64,000 nucleotides of DNA, taken from contig CM052359.1 in assembly GCA_028551475.1 (NCBI GenBank), forward strand, positions 13,827,583 through 13,891,582, given 5' to 3'. The position numbers and the translations under genes are program-made. The first letter of the stretch is position 1. Every line of letters begins with the position of its first letter. This DNA is from Casuarina equisetifolia. Lineage: Eukaryota > Streptophyta > Magnoliopsida > Fagales > Casuarinaceae. The notes beneath the pieces were generated by a model. That model had not been told where the DNA came from. It did no database searches and worked only from the letters and a program-made list of their open reading frames with translations. Of this stretch, positions 12,901 through 24,933 are shown one piece after another.

Positions 12901-14045
12901 CTTTCCAAATCTAAGGCCATCTATTATTACTCTGCTTGTAGATATCATGCCACAGGTATCCAATCAGCACTCAATGTATTTATCTGCTATCTTCCATTCA
13001 ATTCCTTGATATTTTGTGTCATTTTTCTAAAATTTTGATAGTGGTATAATCTACATCAATTCACAAAAGTGACGTAAGCTTTAAACAAACGCTGAAGATA
13101 TGATTTAGTTGGTTGTTTCTACTAGAGAAAAAAAGAAGATATATGCCAAACAGAAAGGGTCCAAGATAGATCTTAAGGATGTCATACTAAAATGAAATTC
13201 TCGGCCCTTTTGCCTGCATGTATTTCTGTTTTGGCCAGAATTGATCTTTATTTGAATTTTGAATGTACAGAAAGCGATTCTTCTCTTTTCTACTTTTCAA
13301 TTTCGGAGGCTATGAGAACCATCCTCCCAAACACTTTTCTTTTTCATCAAAACTTGCTAGATTGCTGCTTGAATGCTGGGATTTTGGTTTAGTTGCTATA
13401 AAATGACCCCAATGACTTGAAGGACTGCGAAATTACACCTTTTCATTCTGTCTCTCGCTTTAATATATCTAGTTCGATTGGGAAAAGGAAATTCACTGCA
13501 GTCAGAGAGAAAACAGCTTCTTGGTCTTTTTTTTTTTTTCCGTGTTTTAAGCTAGAATGTTGTGTTTTGAAATATTCAGTTCATATGGGGGTGAGTAAAT
13601 TCACTGGAGTAATGCTGTATTCTCCTCAGAGCCTTTTAAGCGACGGAAAAAGCAACTGCTTGATCACTTTCTTTGTGTTCTAAACTACAGTATTCGTCTC
13701 TTGTTAAAGACTCTTCACTTTACAGGAGTTCTTTATGAAGCAAAGGGCCTCGACAAAGAAGCTGTGGTAGCTTTCATATATGCTCTGGATGTCGATCCCA
13801 CCCATGTTCCAAGCTTGTTATCTGCAGCCATGGTTCTCAGACGGCTTGGAAAGCAATCAAATGCCGTTGTTCGAAGCTTGCTGATGAATGCATTGCGCAT
13901 TGACAGAAAGAATCATTCCGCGTGGTATAATCTCGGCTTATTTTACAAATCCATGGATACTGCATCGTCGTCTCTAGAAGCCGCTGAATACTTTGAGGCT
14001 GCAGCATTTCTCGAAGAATCTGCACCAGTTGAACCCTTCAGATAA
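9956..14045 (+). CDS. NPGR2: NPGR2-like TPR protein (No Pollen Germination Related 2)
   Basis: The protein has 734 residues in five exons: 9956-10216, 10574-10826, 11225-12441, 12802-12955 and 13726-14045. All introns are GT-AG and the phases add up without a break. It closely resembles Arabidopsis NPGR2 (about 739 aa, remembered). The N terminus is basic (KRRSGKIRRNFGKVMK). Next come the family's GNIEEAESSL and EARALLGRYEYQKGN segments (about residues 66-105), the ELLPELWKLADSP block, repeated TPR-like helix pairs to the C terminus, and the usual VEPFR end. NPG proteins bind calmodulin. Published work also puts them in the plasma-membrane PI4K-alpha1 complex with HYC and EFOP subunits, which makes PI4P. 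Chosen over NPG1 and NPGR1 by length and similarity. The start is the first ATG in frame that gives the family N terminus. The gene appears intact. Confidence 0.93.
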
Positions 14046-16049
14046 CCCTTCATCTGTTAACCATCATATTGTCTTCTCTCTAACACGTCTGGCTTCTCAT
14101 TTGAATTCTCATACGTTGTGGCAAAAGTGAAAAGCAATAAGAAAAGAAGTTAGTTTCTTGAGTTTACAGCTTTGAGACTCCATATGACACATGTGGCTCA
14201 ATTTCTTGGCATAGAACAGGATGCTTTTGAATCCTCAAGAACTCCATGGCTGCAAGCTGACAACATCTGTGATCATCAAAATGAGTAGTGTATACTTGAC
14301 ATCTGTGATAATCAAAATGAGTAGTGTATACTTGACAGGAGTCAATTCATTGGAAATCGACATTTGAAAATGAATACAAAATAGTTTGGTTTAAGAGCAA
14401 AACACATGCTTTTTTGACAAGTTATCTTTGTGTTCTCCCACAGGAATACCAAGGAGCGTCGGAATAGAAATTGAGAAACAGAAATCACCAGGTCATTCTT
14501 TTGTTTCCTTACTAAATGAATTAGGAAGAAATTAGTATTGCATTCAACACCCGGTGAAATCAAAGTACGGATAGAAGTTGCGTATGCAATGATCCCATTT
14601 TCACTTGGGTTTTGAGTTCTGTCCTCCACGACCTATACCGATTGTCAAACAAGAAAAAACAGACATGGAATTTTTCATGAAGGATTAAATACCATTTCTA
14701 AAATAAATTGTTAAAAGAGAAAAACAAGGTAGATCTTAGATTAATATTTTAACAGAATCAATCTTTGATCAATAGATACAGAAAAATGAAATTACACAGG
14801 AGTATAAATATCAACATCGAGCTTTAGTATATGTAGATGTATATTTAGAAGCCAACCTTATTCTCATGGGCCTCGATTATTTCTAAAAAAGACTGACTTT
14901 ACTGACAAGAGTAGCCAAACTCGCTTATATAATTAGGATCCTCTATTTTTTTCTTGACCTGATATTCTTTTTCCATCCAATTTACTTTATCTCATTGTCC
15001 TATTCGAGACGGCAAAAAAGTCCTCTTCACTAGTGTCCTATAATTGTTTCTGTTATCTACGGTGCGACTGAAAGTGCAGATGGGCACAGGTATCAAGAAT
15101 CTTTAGCGCTTGGCTGAAATTATTGTTTTGTCAAATTAAGGGGTCCTCGAGAACATTTGTTCTAGATAATATCAAAGGTATGCATGCATGTATTTGCGCT
15201 AGTCACGGTGGGTAGACGCTGAGAATAATTAAGCTAGTTAGGTATCACGACAAATGATTTGGTGCAGTCAAAGAAAGACCAACAATAAAGAAATACTGGG
15301 TCTTGCATAAGAACTGTTTCATTCTTGTATTTTGATTAAAAAAAAAAGTGTGGGTCTTTTATTACTTAAATTTTATTTTGGCATTTTTATTATAAATGAT
15401 AACTCTTTTTTAGTCAAAAGGGACTTTCTTAAGATATCTGATCTCGTAAAGTATCAGACCATAGATTCAATTAAAATATCTTTTACTTATGACAGAAATA
15501 AAAAATGAAAATCTCTATAATGTCCTTCCATTTGGAGTGAAAAGATATTTTAAAAATGATGCGTGTTCTTCATTGGTTATTTTCTCTTGGCGTATTAAAA
15601 AAAAATCTCCTCATAAATCCATTTAATATATATATATATATATTATATTTTTTTCTTATGGAAGTGAGGTGATCTCATTTAGTGACATCTTTTAGCTGAA
15701 GCTTAAGGAGGATATCATCCTCTGCCATCTCTAACAATGAAAAAATCCAATCTTGATCTATCAAAAAATAATTGTGTTTGACCAAAGTTTAGCTAGATTT
15801 TCACTATTGTCCTTGTATTCAAGAAATTAAAGTGCTTCTCAGCATTAAGTTTAAATTGAAAAATAGCTCAAGGGGTAAAATAGACATTTTACATGAAAAT
15901 CCCACCACTTCTAAGTTACCAAAAGAAAAATTCAAATGGTGTTTTAAAACAAGAAAAAAGGATTTTTTTTTAAAAAAAAATAGAAAATATCGTAGAAACC
16001 TAGCAAATTTTTTCCAGACCACACTAAATATGATGTTCTTGGCCCCTTT
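14046..16049. other. Intergenic, downstream of NPGR2
   Basis: The 3' UTR of NPGR2 presumably lies in the first few hundred bases. A 36-bp unit is repeated twice in tandem at 14264-14335. An (AT)n run of about 20 bp lies near 15626-15645. The rest is AT-rich and I see no gene. Confidence 0.45.
14264..14335. repeat. Tandem duplication, 36-bp unit, two copies
   Basis: Units 14264-14299 and 14300-14335 both begin catctgtgat and differ at a single base. They lie just past the NPGR2 stop, perhaps in its 3' UTR. Confidence 0.8.
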
Positions 16050-16256
16050 GTGGGATGGGAAAGTTCGATGGTGGAGGAGATCCAAACACTTGTCCCTTTG
16101 CGGTTTGGCCATTTTATTGTGCTTTGCTTGCTTTTGATTTTTGTTCCGGGGATTGATGGAGGCTTCATACCTACACAAGCGAACTGTATTAACGTAAGAA
16201 AAGGCAGACTTGAATATAAAACCTTAACATATGATTTGCACTTGCTTACTGCATGA
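16050..16256 (+). CDS. Hypothetical small secreted ORF or first exon
   Basis: This 68-codon ORF has an internal ATG at 16068. After a short N terminus comes a hydrophobic stretch (HFIVLCLLLIFVPG, about residues 21-34) that looks like a signal-peptide core, then a short hydrophilic part with one cysteine. A good splice donor (aacgtaagaa) near 16192-16201 could make this exon 1 of a longer gene, but I found no convincing second exon before the retrotransposon cluster. It does not match any secreted peptide family I know. It could be a chance ORF. Confidence 0.2.
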   Translation: MGWESSMVEEIQTLVPLRFGHFIVLCLLLIFVPGIDGGFIPTQANCINVRKGRLEYKTLTYDLHLLTA

Positions 16257-16856
16257 TTACATAAAATGTTGTGCAAATTATTGCTGTTTTAAAAGAACAA
16301 GTTTTGATTTCTTCTAAAAAAACAATAATAAACAATAATAATAATAAGTGTTACAGAAATGAAGAGAGGAATTGTCAACATGTAATTGTACTTAGTCGTA
16401 ATTAAACTTCATCAATGACATATATTTTCTTAATTTTCGATCCAAGCGATATGATTATATTCTTTCATCGATTTTTTTATTTATTTGACAAGAAGCATCG
16501 ACAGGTTTCTTGGTTTGTGATTCCCGAAACACACGTCTAGAATTCATCGTTAAGAAATGAAGCATCAATGAAGTAGAAAACCTGAAAGCACGGATTACGA
16601 TGTTCCTCCACGAATGTTTCGGAAAAACTCGGGTCAAAGGAGCTCAAAAGAAGATCATAGACGTCATACCAGAATGGCAAAATGATTATAGGTGTGCCAT
16701 GAATGCCAAAATGATTACCAAGTAGAAAACACAACTAGATTATAAATTAAATTTCAAAAAATTTGGTAAACATAAAAATCTAGACAAAAGTATATCACAC
16801 CAAAACTCAAGGGTCATGAAAGAGCCCAAAAGAAAAACATAGATGTCACATATTTT
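16257..16856. other. Intergenic, nothing recognised
   Basis: AT-rich sequence with a short (aataat)n-like patch near 16321-16346. I see no gene, RNA or clear repeat. Confidence 0.4.
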
Positions 16857-17162
16857 TAAAAAACAAACTTGTGAATCTCAAATTCATGGAGTCTCTTAGG
16901 ATCTCAGTGTACACAGAAAATATTAGTCAAGAAAAGACATACAAAAATTACAATGTTTAGGGTAATTTTTATGTCATTGGCCTAAGGATATTCTTTACCA
17001 TGATGAAAAGGGTTACAATGTATATCAAAAAATCTCTATTTTCTCTCTATCTCTCACACCAATCTCTCCAGCCTCATAATTAGGTTTTCTCATAGTATTT
17101 CCTTTCATATTAACCCCAAGGAAACCTAAGTTGAATAAGAGTAGAAAACCCTACAAACTAGC
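16857..17162 (-). repeat. LTR-like repeat C, copy 1
   Basis: About 306 bp that recurs at 23148-23340 (partial) and 23369-23694. All copies contain the same blocks (caaacttgtgaatct, cttaggatctca, gtcaagaaaagacac, gatgaaaagggtta). Orientation is inferred from the other copies: each begins with tgttaaaa and is preceded by what reads on the minus strand as a primer binding site, so the LTR ends TTAACA at its low-coordinate side. This copy has no primer binding site beside it, so it may be the 3' LTR of the minus-strand element. Confidence 0.65.
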
Positions 17163-18379
17163 CATAATGCAAACTATGATTTAGAAATTGCATTCTTTGA
17201 TCTGGTTGAGTATGCAAATAAGATGAAAAACAAATATGAAAAAATGAAAGAAAAATATAAATCTATAAAAGCTGAAATTAGTCATGATAAAAACTATTTT
17301 GACAAAATTTATACCATCTTCAGATAAGGATAATAATATTGCTGAAACTATTTGTACAAAATCTAATGTAGTGAGTCTAAACATGAGAATTGTGAACTAG
17401 AAAATGATTAAAAAAGAAGAAGCTAAAGTTGGATGATACTACTTCACTACTAAAGAAAATTACAAAAGGTTGTTGCATTCTATAGAAGATAACTCAACAA
17501 GGCATATTTGTTAAGGCAGGTTTAGGTTATAAATTTGAAACTTTTATTAAGAATTCACAACATTTTTTAATAAATTTCATATTTGTACAAAGGATAAAGT
17601 AAGATGTAAATTTTGTAAATATTACAGTCATATTACTCAAACATATCCTATTAGGCTTAGGAAACCATATAAGAGAAAAAGAGTATGGATGCCTAAAGAC
17701 TTGAATAATACTTGTACAACTAACTCTCATGGATCCAAAGAAAAAAGGGTACCAAGCATATGACTAGAATGATGGAACACTTTTCAACACTTGAGCTAAA
17801 ATTGGAGGTACGACCTTTTTTGGAGATAACTCCAAGGGAAGAATCAAAGGTATGGAAACTATAGGTAACCCAAAAACTATGCTTATTTTAGAAGTTTTGG
17901 TTGTGGTTGAATTGAAATTTAACTTGTTGAGCATAAGCCAACTTTGTAATAATGACTTTAAAATAAAGTTTGGAAAGGAACTTTGTCTTGTTGAACATAT
18001 GGAGCATGATATAAAAATTGTTGGAAAAATGAAAGACAATATTTATGTGTTGGATCTTAGTGAATTGTTTATTGAACAAACATGTTTGATTGTGAATAAG
18101 AATGATGATGCTTGGTTGTGATTATAGAAAACTTGGGCATGCAGATCTAGGGTTGATAGAAAAACTTTCTAAGAAAAATTTAGTCGAAGGTCTTCCCATT
18201 CTAAACTTTAATAGAAATAAATTGTGTGAAGCATGTGTCAAAGGTAAAGATCAGCAAAGAAGCATCAAATTGAAGCTTGTTCTAGCTATTACAAGACCAT
18301 TAGAATTGCTTCACATGTATCTTCTTGGTCATTTGGGAACAACCACTTTAAATGGCAAATATGATGTATTAACGGTTTA

Positions 18380-18876
18380 GTTCATAAGTTGAGTGTTCTA
18401 ACAATTACATTTTTGAGTCCAAGGAACCCAAACTTGAAGGACATCCCAAATATTCTCTAGGAATTTTAATATGTTTAGGACTCTTTAATTGTGTTGTTTT
18501 ATGATTCTTAAATTGTCAAAGTTCTTAATTACCTAGGATTTCCTTATTTCTTGAGATCCTTTATTTGTTAGGATCTTATCCCTAATTTGTTGGGATCTTG
18601 ATTTGATTGATTTTAATTTCTTTGATTTTAGGGATCTTAGATCCTATTAGAATTAAGTTTTAAGGATTTCTAATCCTTCTAGTATTAAGTTTAGTTGTCT
18701 ATTTAAAGACATTATTATTTCAGTTGTAAACAAAACCTTATGAAAAATTTTGAGATTGGAGAAGTCATTGAATTTTGTTTTCTTTAAGATTTGCCTTTTC
18801 AAATTTCATGCTTTTACTTTCCAGCCTTTTACATTTCACTAATTTAAGTGTAGGAATTAAAATAACTAGAATATAA
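18380..18876 (+). repeat. Fragment of LTR family A inside copia pol
   Basis: This stretch of about 500 bp aligns with the reverse complement of the solo LTR at 44118-44834 (shared blocks gttgagtgt, tgggatctt, tatttaaagac, cagttgtaa). It splits the copia integrase: pre-integrase coding ends just before it and the integrase C-terminal part resumes at about 18.88 kb. The first part of the LTR is missing. The last 39 bp or so (18838-18876) are inverted relative to the full copy. Confidence 0.75.
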
Positions 18877-21447
18877 TCTTCCAAAACATGTTTAGGGAGA
18901 AGCTATAAGTACAACTTGTTATATCTCAAATCATGCATTCTTAAGACCAATTTTGAAAAAGACACCTTTTGAATTACTCTTTGACAAAAAAACCAAATAT
19001 CTCTTGCTTTCATGTCTTTGGAAGTAAATGTTTTATTCTAAATCATGGAAATGAGTCACTTGGCAAATTTAATTCTAAAAGTGATGAAACTATTTTTTCT
19101 TTATTACTTTCATACTAGCAAGACATATATATAGAGTGTTTAATAAAAGAACTCTAGTAGCAGAAGAGTTAATACATGTTAAATTTGAAAAGGACTACAC
19201 TACCCATCTAGAAAATAGAATTAATTCAAGTTCAAATGAACAAGGAAACAACAAGAAAGATAGAGTTGGAGTAGAAGGGGAGTCTGAAATAAAAGACTTT
19301 TCTTTTCCAAGAGGAGGAGAAGTAGACTACCAACATATATTAGGTGATCTCACTAATAGGGTGAGTACATGATCACAGTATCACAACACTTGTGAACATC
19401 AAGTCTTCTTGTCTTAAGTAGAGCCAAAGAAGATTGATGAAGCTCTTGAGGATGAAAGCTGGTTTTTACTATGCAAGAGGAATTAAACTAGTTTGAGAAA
19501 GGTTAAATATAAAACTTAGTTCCTAGACCAACAAACCATCCAATTATTGGAACAAAATAAGTAGTTAGAAATAAATTAGATGAGAATCATTACTAGGAAT
19601 AAAGCTAGATTGGTTGCACAAGGGTGAAACCAAGAAGAAGAATAGACTATGATGAAACTTTTGCATCAATAGATAGATTAGAAACTTATGCTATTGGCAT
19701 TTGCTTGCTGCATGAACTTTACTCTTTTTTAAATCGATATAAAGAGTGCTTTCTTAAATGGTATTGTTGAAAAAGAAGTTTATGGTAAACAACTCCCTAG
19801 ATTAAAGATCCAATATATCTTGAACATGTTTTTAAGCTTTCAAAAGCATGTATGGACTTAAATAAGCCCCATGGGCTTTGGTATGACAAGCTAAGCAACT
19901 TTTTGCTTAGTGCAGATTTTAATACTTTATTCATTAAAACGAAAGAAAAAGACATTTTAATTATCCAAATCTATGTTGATAATATTGTGTTTGGTTCTAC
20001 TAATCCTACTCTATGTAAAGAATTTGTTGAATTTATGCCAAAAAAAAAAATGAAATGAGCATGATGGATGAGTTTGACTTTTTTTTTAGGCTTTCAAATA
20101 AAACAATCCAACAAATGCATTTTTATAAGTCAAACCAAGTATATGAATGAATTACTTAAGAAATACAAGTTGCATGATTCCAAACCTACACACTCCAATG
20201 AGTACATCTACTTCATTATCACATGATGAAATGGGTTCTAGAGTTGATTTAAAACTGTATAGAAGGATGATTAGCTTATTGCTTTCTTTGACTGCATCTA
20301 GACATGATATCATGTTTAGTATGTATTTATGTGTAAGATATCAATCTAATCCAAAAGAACCACACTTAATGGTTATTGAATGACAATTCATATATTTAAA
20401 AGACACGACCACATTAGGAATATGGTATCCTAGAGATACAACTCCTGATTTGCATGCTTTCAGTGACTCAGATTATGCTTGGGTGTAAGATAGACAAAAA
20501 AGCACAAGTGGTGCTTGCCATTTCCTATGAGACATGTTGATTTCTTTCTATTCCAAGAAATAGAATATTGTGGCACTTTCTTCCATTGAAGCTATGCTAG
20601 TTGCTATGCTCAAATTTTATGGATGAAAATTAGAAGATTGTGGTATTTACTCCACAAAAGTTCCATTGAAATGTGACAATACCATAAACTTGACAAAAAA
20701 TCCTGTACATCATTCTAAAACTAAGCATAGAGAGATAAAACTCCATTTTATTATAGATCATGCATGGAAAAATGACATTGCTTTTGAGTTTGTTTGAACT
20801 GATCAACAAATTACTAATGTTTTTACCAAACCATTGGATAAAGAGAAATTTTATTCTCTTAGATGAGAGCTTAGCATATGTTTGTTTGAAAATATTTCTT
20901 AAACTCCATGTTCTATCATTGGATTATACTTTATGCTCTTACACACCTTGTAAATAAGTTTGTTTTAAGGGGGAGCATCGTGAGACCCCATCTGTTTCAC
21001 CAAGTCATCTACTTTCACTATCCTATTCTCTTTTTGATAATGACAAAAGGGGGGAGAGAATGTTATTGCACATATACATCTTATTTCTGGCTATGCAATG
21101 TAGAAAGTGGGATAAATCTTTAACACCCTGAAAATATTTTGATAATATGTTTCAAACAATGTTTTTGTTGCTGAATGATGAATGTTGTGATACATATTGT
21201 TGAATGGTATATATTACTAATGGTTTTTGAGATATAGGTTGAAAATAACTGCTACTATAACAAATGATACAATTGCATAAACATTAATATAGTTGGATAT
21301 ACACTTTTATGCAAAATTTTGTTTTGTTGGTTGTCATGAAAAATATTTGATATGACACACTTTGCTCACCTCGTTGATGACATGTGTTGTTATATGCTTA
21401 AGTGATAAAAATAAAATAAAAATTGTCATCATTAAAAAAAGGGAGAT

Positions 21448-22926
21448 TGTTAGAAAAAGAACATATTCCATGATAATATATTTTGATGTGACAATTTTTA
21501 TTGATAAATTTACATAAATATTTTTCATATTTTGATATGTAAAATAAAATTACAAGAAGTAAAAGGTGTGTAAATTATAATATCAATTAATGATATTATA
21601 AAGTAATTGGGTTCCTATATTCTTATACATTACTATCTTATCCAAGTTCCAAAAGGATAATTTTTTAGGAAGAATAAGATATTAATTGTATAATATTTTT
21701 GTATTTAAGGAACATTAATGCTAAAATATCTTTTGTAGGGAAAATGGATTATGTAGAGGCGGCCTAACCCATTGTGATTTGTAAGTTTAGTTCAAGGGAG
21801 GATATTCAATGAGGAAGCCCAATTTAAATTATGTAAAATCTATAACATGCAGCCTGAGCATATTATGTGTGACCTAATTAAGATCCAGGCCTGCAAGGTG
21901 CAAGCCCAATACAACTCTTAAGTGATCCAAAAAATGTATATTGTGAGCTCACCTAAATGGCATCATTTGGCTAAGGTCAAAGCCCCTAAATCTGTCCACT
22001 TTGGGAATAGACCTAGCCTTTCTCAATTAAGACAACAAGCCTTTGAGAAGCTTGTCCTCTTCATAACCAAACATCTACTCTCTTAATGGGAAGAAATCTA
22101 GAGAAGAGATAATTTGTTAGAATGGCTAATATGTGTGATTTTATGATGATTAAGAGTTTGAGTCAAAGCCCTAAAAGGAGGATGATGGAACAACTCTACT
22201 CTCTCAATGGGAGAGAGATATTGAATTGTTCAAGTTTGGTAGAAATCTCAAATCAGCTACTTTCTCTTGAATATGTTATAAAAGCCTTTATTCTACAATT
22301 CAAGTTTCTATTTTGTATGATTTGACTGAGAAAACAAAAACAAAAATGAGATCATTTGAAGTTTTGAGATTTCTATGAAGATCTTCAATGAAAGTCTTTA
22401 TAGATCATATTCTTTATGATTACACTTATGTATACTTTTTTTTTATATCCTTATTGAACTCTAATTATTATTTGGTTTATAAACCCAATTGTAAATATGA
22501 AACCCTAACTCTCTATAATTTGTGGATTTTATTATTAGATCGTTGATTGTCACTTTTTTTATCCTAAGAAAGCTTTTTGATTAGCAATATTTCTCACAAA
22601 CTACATATCATTAGAAATTTGCTTTGTAACAAGATTGGAATAACCTTTGTTTGTAACCTCATAGTGTTGTAATCCTTTAAAGAAGGGATTGTGAAGGTTA
22701 GGAGAACGTTTTCTTCTATTTAGTGAGTAAAATGGACTTCAATCGGTTGGATTAAAAGAAGAAGAAGGTGGATGTAGGTGTGAAGGTTGAACTACCGTGG
22801 CAAAATATGTGTTTGTATTTGGTGTTTGTTAATGCTCTTTATTCTATCTTAGAAAAAGAATTTATAAACTTAAAGCTTAATAACCAATTCAACCCCCTGT
22901 TTCTTGGTTAGCTATTATACTTAACA
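21448..22926 (+). repeat. 3' LTR of the SIRE-like copia element
   Basis: A stretch of about 1.48 kb that begins TGTTAG right after a purine tract and ends TTAACA, so the termini form the usual TG..CA short inverted repeat. The end resembles SIRE-class LTR ends (caattcaacccc followed by a short tail). I see no second copy in the window, so the right edge rests on terminal motifs only. Confidence 0.6.
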
Positions 22927-23147
22927 CAAAGAAGAAAACCCATTCCTTAATTATTGATTTTGGCTTTTCCCATCATGTGTTGCACACCAAGTATTCAACA
23001 AAAGGTTTTTTTAAACAATACCTTTGTTGACAACTTCTCTTTTGTGTATTGTGTGCCAAGTTTATATCGAATAACTATTCTTCTACTAACTGCTTGATGA
23101 AGAACAAGCCTTGGCCTTAATTTAGGGACCTAGGCGCTAATACCAAT
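22927..23147 (-). mobile_element. Leader fragment of a minus-strand retroelement
   Basis: This lies between the SIRE-like LTR and repeat C copy 2. Read on the minus strand, repeat C copy 2 ends TTAACA at 23148 and is followed by aattggtattagcgcc, a degraded initiator-Met primer binding site. This stretch would then be the start of the internal region of the element whose LTRs are repeat C. No coding can be read. Confidence 0.5.
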
Positions 23148-23340
23148 TTGTTAAAAAAACAAACTTGTGAATCTCTAAGTCATGGAGTTTCTTAGGATCT
23201 CATCACACATACAAAGAGAATATTTAGTCAAGAAAAGACACATAGGAATTATGAGGTTTGGGATAATTCCTATGTCCTCGACCTAAGGAGTAATTCTTCA
23301 TTATGATGAAAAGGGTTACAATGTACACTAGAAAACCTCT
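23148..23340 (-). repeat. LTR-like repeat C, copy 2 (partial) with primer binding site
   Basis: A partial copy holding only the 3' part of the LTR as read on the minus strand. It is followed within a few bases by a second primer-site-like motif and then by the fuller copy 3, so part of the LTR and leader has been duplicated in tandem. Confidence 0.65.
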
Positions 23341-23368
23341 GTTAGGAATCTAAGTGCCAATACTAGTT

Positions 23369-23694
23369 TGTTAAAAAAACAAACTTGTGAATCTTAAACT
23401 CATAGAGTCTCTTAGGATCTCACTATACACACAAAAAGAATATTAGTCAAGAAAAGACACATAGTACTTATGAGGTTTAGGATAATTCCTATGTCTTGAC
23501 CTAAGGAGCAATTCTTTATTATGATGAGAAGGGTTATAGTGTACACTAGAAAACCTTTGTTTTCTTTTTATCTCTCACACCAATCTCTTTAATCTTATAA
23601 CTAAGTTTTCCCATAGTATTTTTTTTTATACTAGCACCAAGGAAATCCAAGCGGAATAGGATTAGGAAACCATACAAACTACTTACAATATAAA
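23369..23694 (-). repeat. LTR-like repeat C, copy 3
   Basis: About 326 bp matching copy 1 at 16857-17162 almost end to end. Terminal bases on the minus strand are about TGTTTA and TTAACA. It may be the 5' LTR of a minus-strand element whose interior was largely replaced by the plus-strand SIRE-like element. Confidence 0.65.
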
Positions 23695-24933
23695 CATTTT
23701 AGTTACATATTTAGTCTTGGTAATTTACTCCAAACTTAACACATATAAAGGAGTATGAGTATATCTTAAATATCAAAATAACTTATCGTGCTATTTCGTT
23801 GGTATACTCCTTATTAAATAATCTTACTTTCTAACATAACATGATTAAGTTAATAACCAAAATAATTGGATTTTGATGCCCTTTGAAGGGTTAAACTTCT
23901 TGATTTATACAAAAAAAATTATTGTTCAATATCAATAAGTAGGGAGCAATAAAAATAATTAAAAAAAATGTGATCTACTACTATTTTTTATTTATTTTAT
24001 ATATATAACTTGTACACCTACGTACACACCTAGCATTGAGTTTCTAACCTAATGATAAGTTTCAATCTTGGGCTACGTTTTCCTTGGGCCCCATAAGCCC
24101 AAGCTCTAACCTTGGCAAGCTCACCTTGAATCTTCATAAGCTTAAGTTTATTGTTAGTTCCTGGGCAATGAACGCGTGCGGAGACTTAGAGGTAGGGATG
24201 CTTTGATACCAATTGATGCAAGTTCGTTCCACTCCACCAAAAGACTGTACTTTAACATTTATAGAATCGTAACATAGTAAGTCTTGCAACACTTTATTCA
24301 TTTAGTATTGAACTTGTAATTTGTTTTTATTTTTGCACGTAAAAGCCTTCTTGAATTCTCATTTATGCCTTTTTTCCTTTATAAGTAACAAATTCAATAC
24401 CGTCCTTTATTTTTTAATTATTTACAGAAAAATAGTAATACCTACCACTTTGTTGTAAAATAATATTAATTACATTTAATTATTTAAAAAACCTAACAAT
24501 AACATGACACATCATAATAAGTAATCAAAACCCAATCTCCTATGTTGTGTTCATAGTCCTTACATTATATTTGAAATAACCGAATCCCGAATTCAAACGA
24601 AAAGAAACAAAGGACGCGCTGTTGAACCCCATCCTGTGTCTGCATCTACAGTTCACTGGGCATGACGCCGACAAGGTACAGACAAAAACAAAGACAAACT
24701 AACAAACACGCAACCCCTCGACGAAACACACTAAAGAGATTGTTTGTGGGAGTAGATATATAGAAGTCTACTGTATTTTAATCATATGTGGTTTTTGCCA
24801 CCCTTTTGAATCCTCAGTCTTTGTCCATTTATTTAGCTTTTGTAGAAAGAGCTCTGAAGGGTTTGTGCCTTTTTTTGGGTTGGTCATTGTGGGGTGAGAG
24901 AGGCAGAGATGGAGAGGGAGAAAGGGGGGCCAG
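23695..24933. other. Intergenic with one LTR-end remnant; RhoGDI promoter at right
   Basis: At 24201-24220 the sequence ctttgataccaattgatgca reads on the minus strand as an LTR end (TGCATCA) followed by attggtatcaaag, another initiator-Met-type primer binding site. The LTR would extend to the right from 24214, but its far edge is not visible. From about 24.55 kb the sequence is likely the promoter and 5' UTR of the RhoGDI gene. No other gene is seen. Confidence 0.45.

Larger units (their letters stand above)
17163..22926 (+). mobile_element. 5'-truncated copia element (SIRE/Maximus-like) with long 3' LTR
   Basis: Reading through stops, the pieces are: gag with a Cys-rich knuckle region (about 17.2-17.75 kb), the pre-integrase domain at 17.85-18.37 kb (LLSISQLCN, then a YRKLGHADLGLIEKLSKKN stretch and CEACVKGK), an interruption by an LTR fragment (18.38-18.88 kb), the integrase end at 18.9-19.1 kb (KKTPFELLFDKK), reverse transcriptase at 19.5-20.4 kb (YVDNIVFGSTNP at about 19972-20007) and RNase H at 20.4-20.9 kb, ending in a TKPLDKEKF-like segment. 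A purine tract (aaaggggggagaga) lies at 21044-21059 and a second (aaaaaaagggaga) just before the 3' LTR. The spacer between pol and LTR is typical of SIRE-type elements. No 5' LTR is present; the left end abuts repeat C. Confidence 0.82.

Noticed and set aside
15819-16276. Minus-strand ORFs of 110-119 codons opposite the small secreted ORF
   Set aside because: They are Lys/Phe-rich antisense readings of AT-rich DNA, mutually overlapping in two frames, with no recognisable domain.
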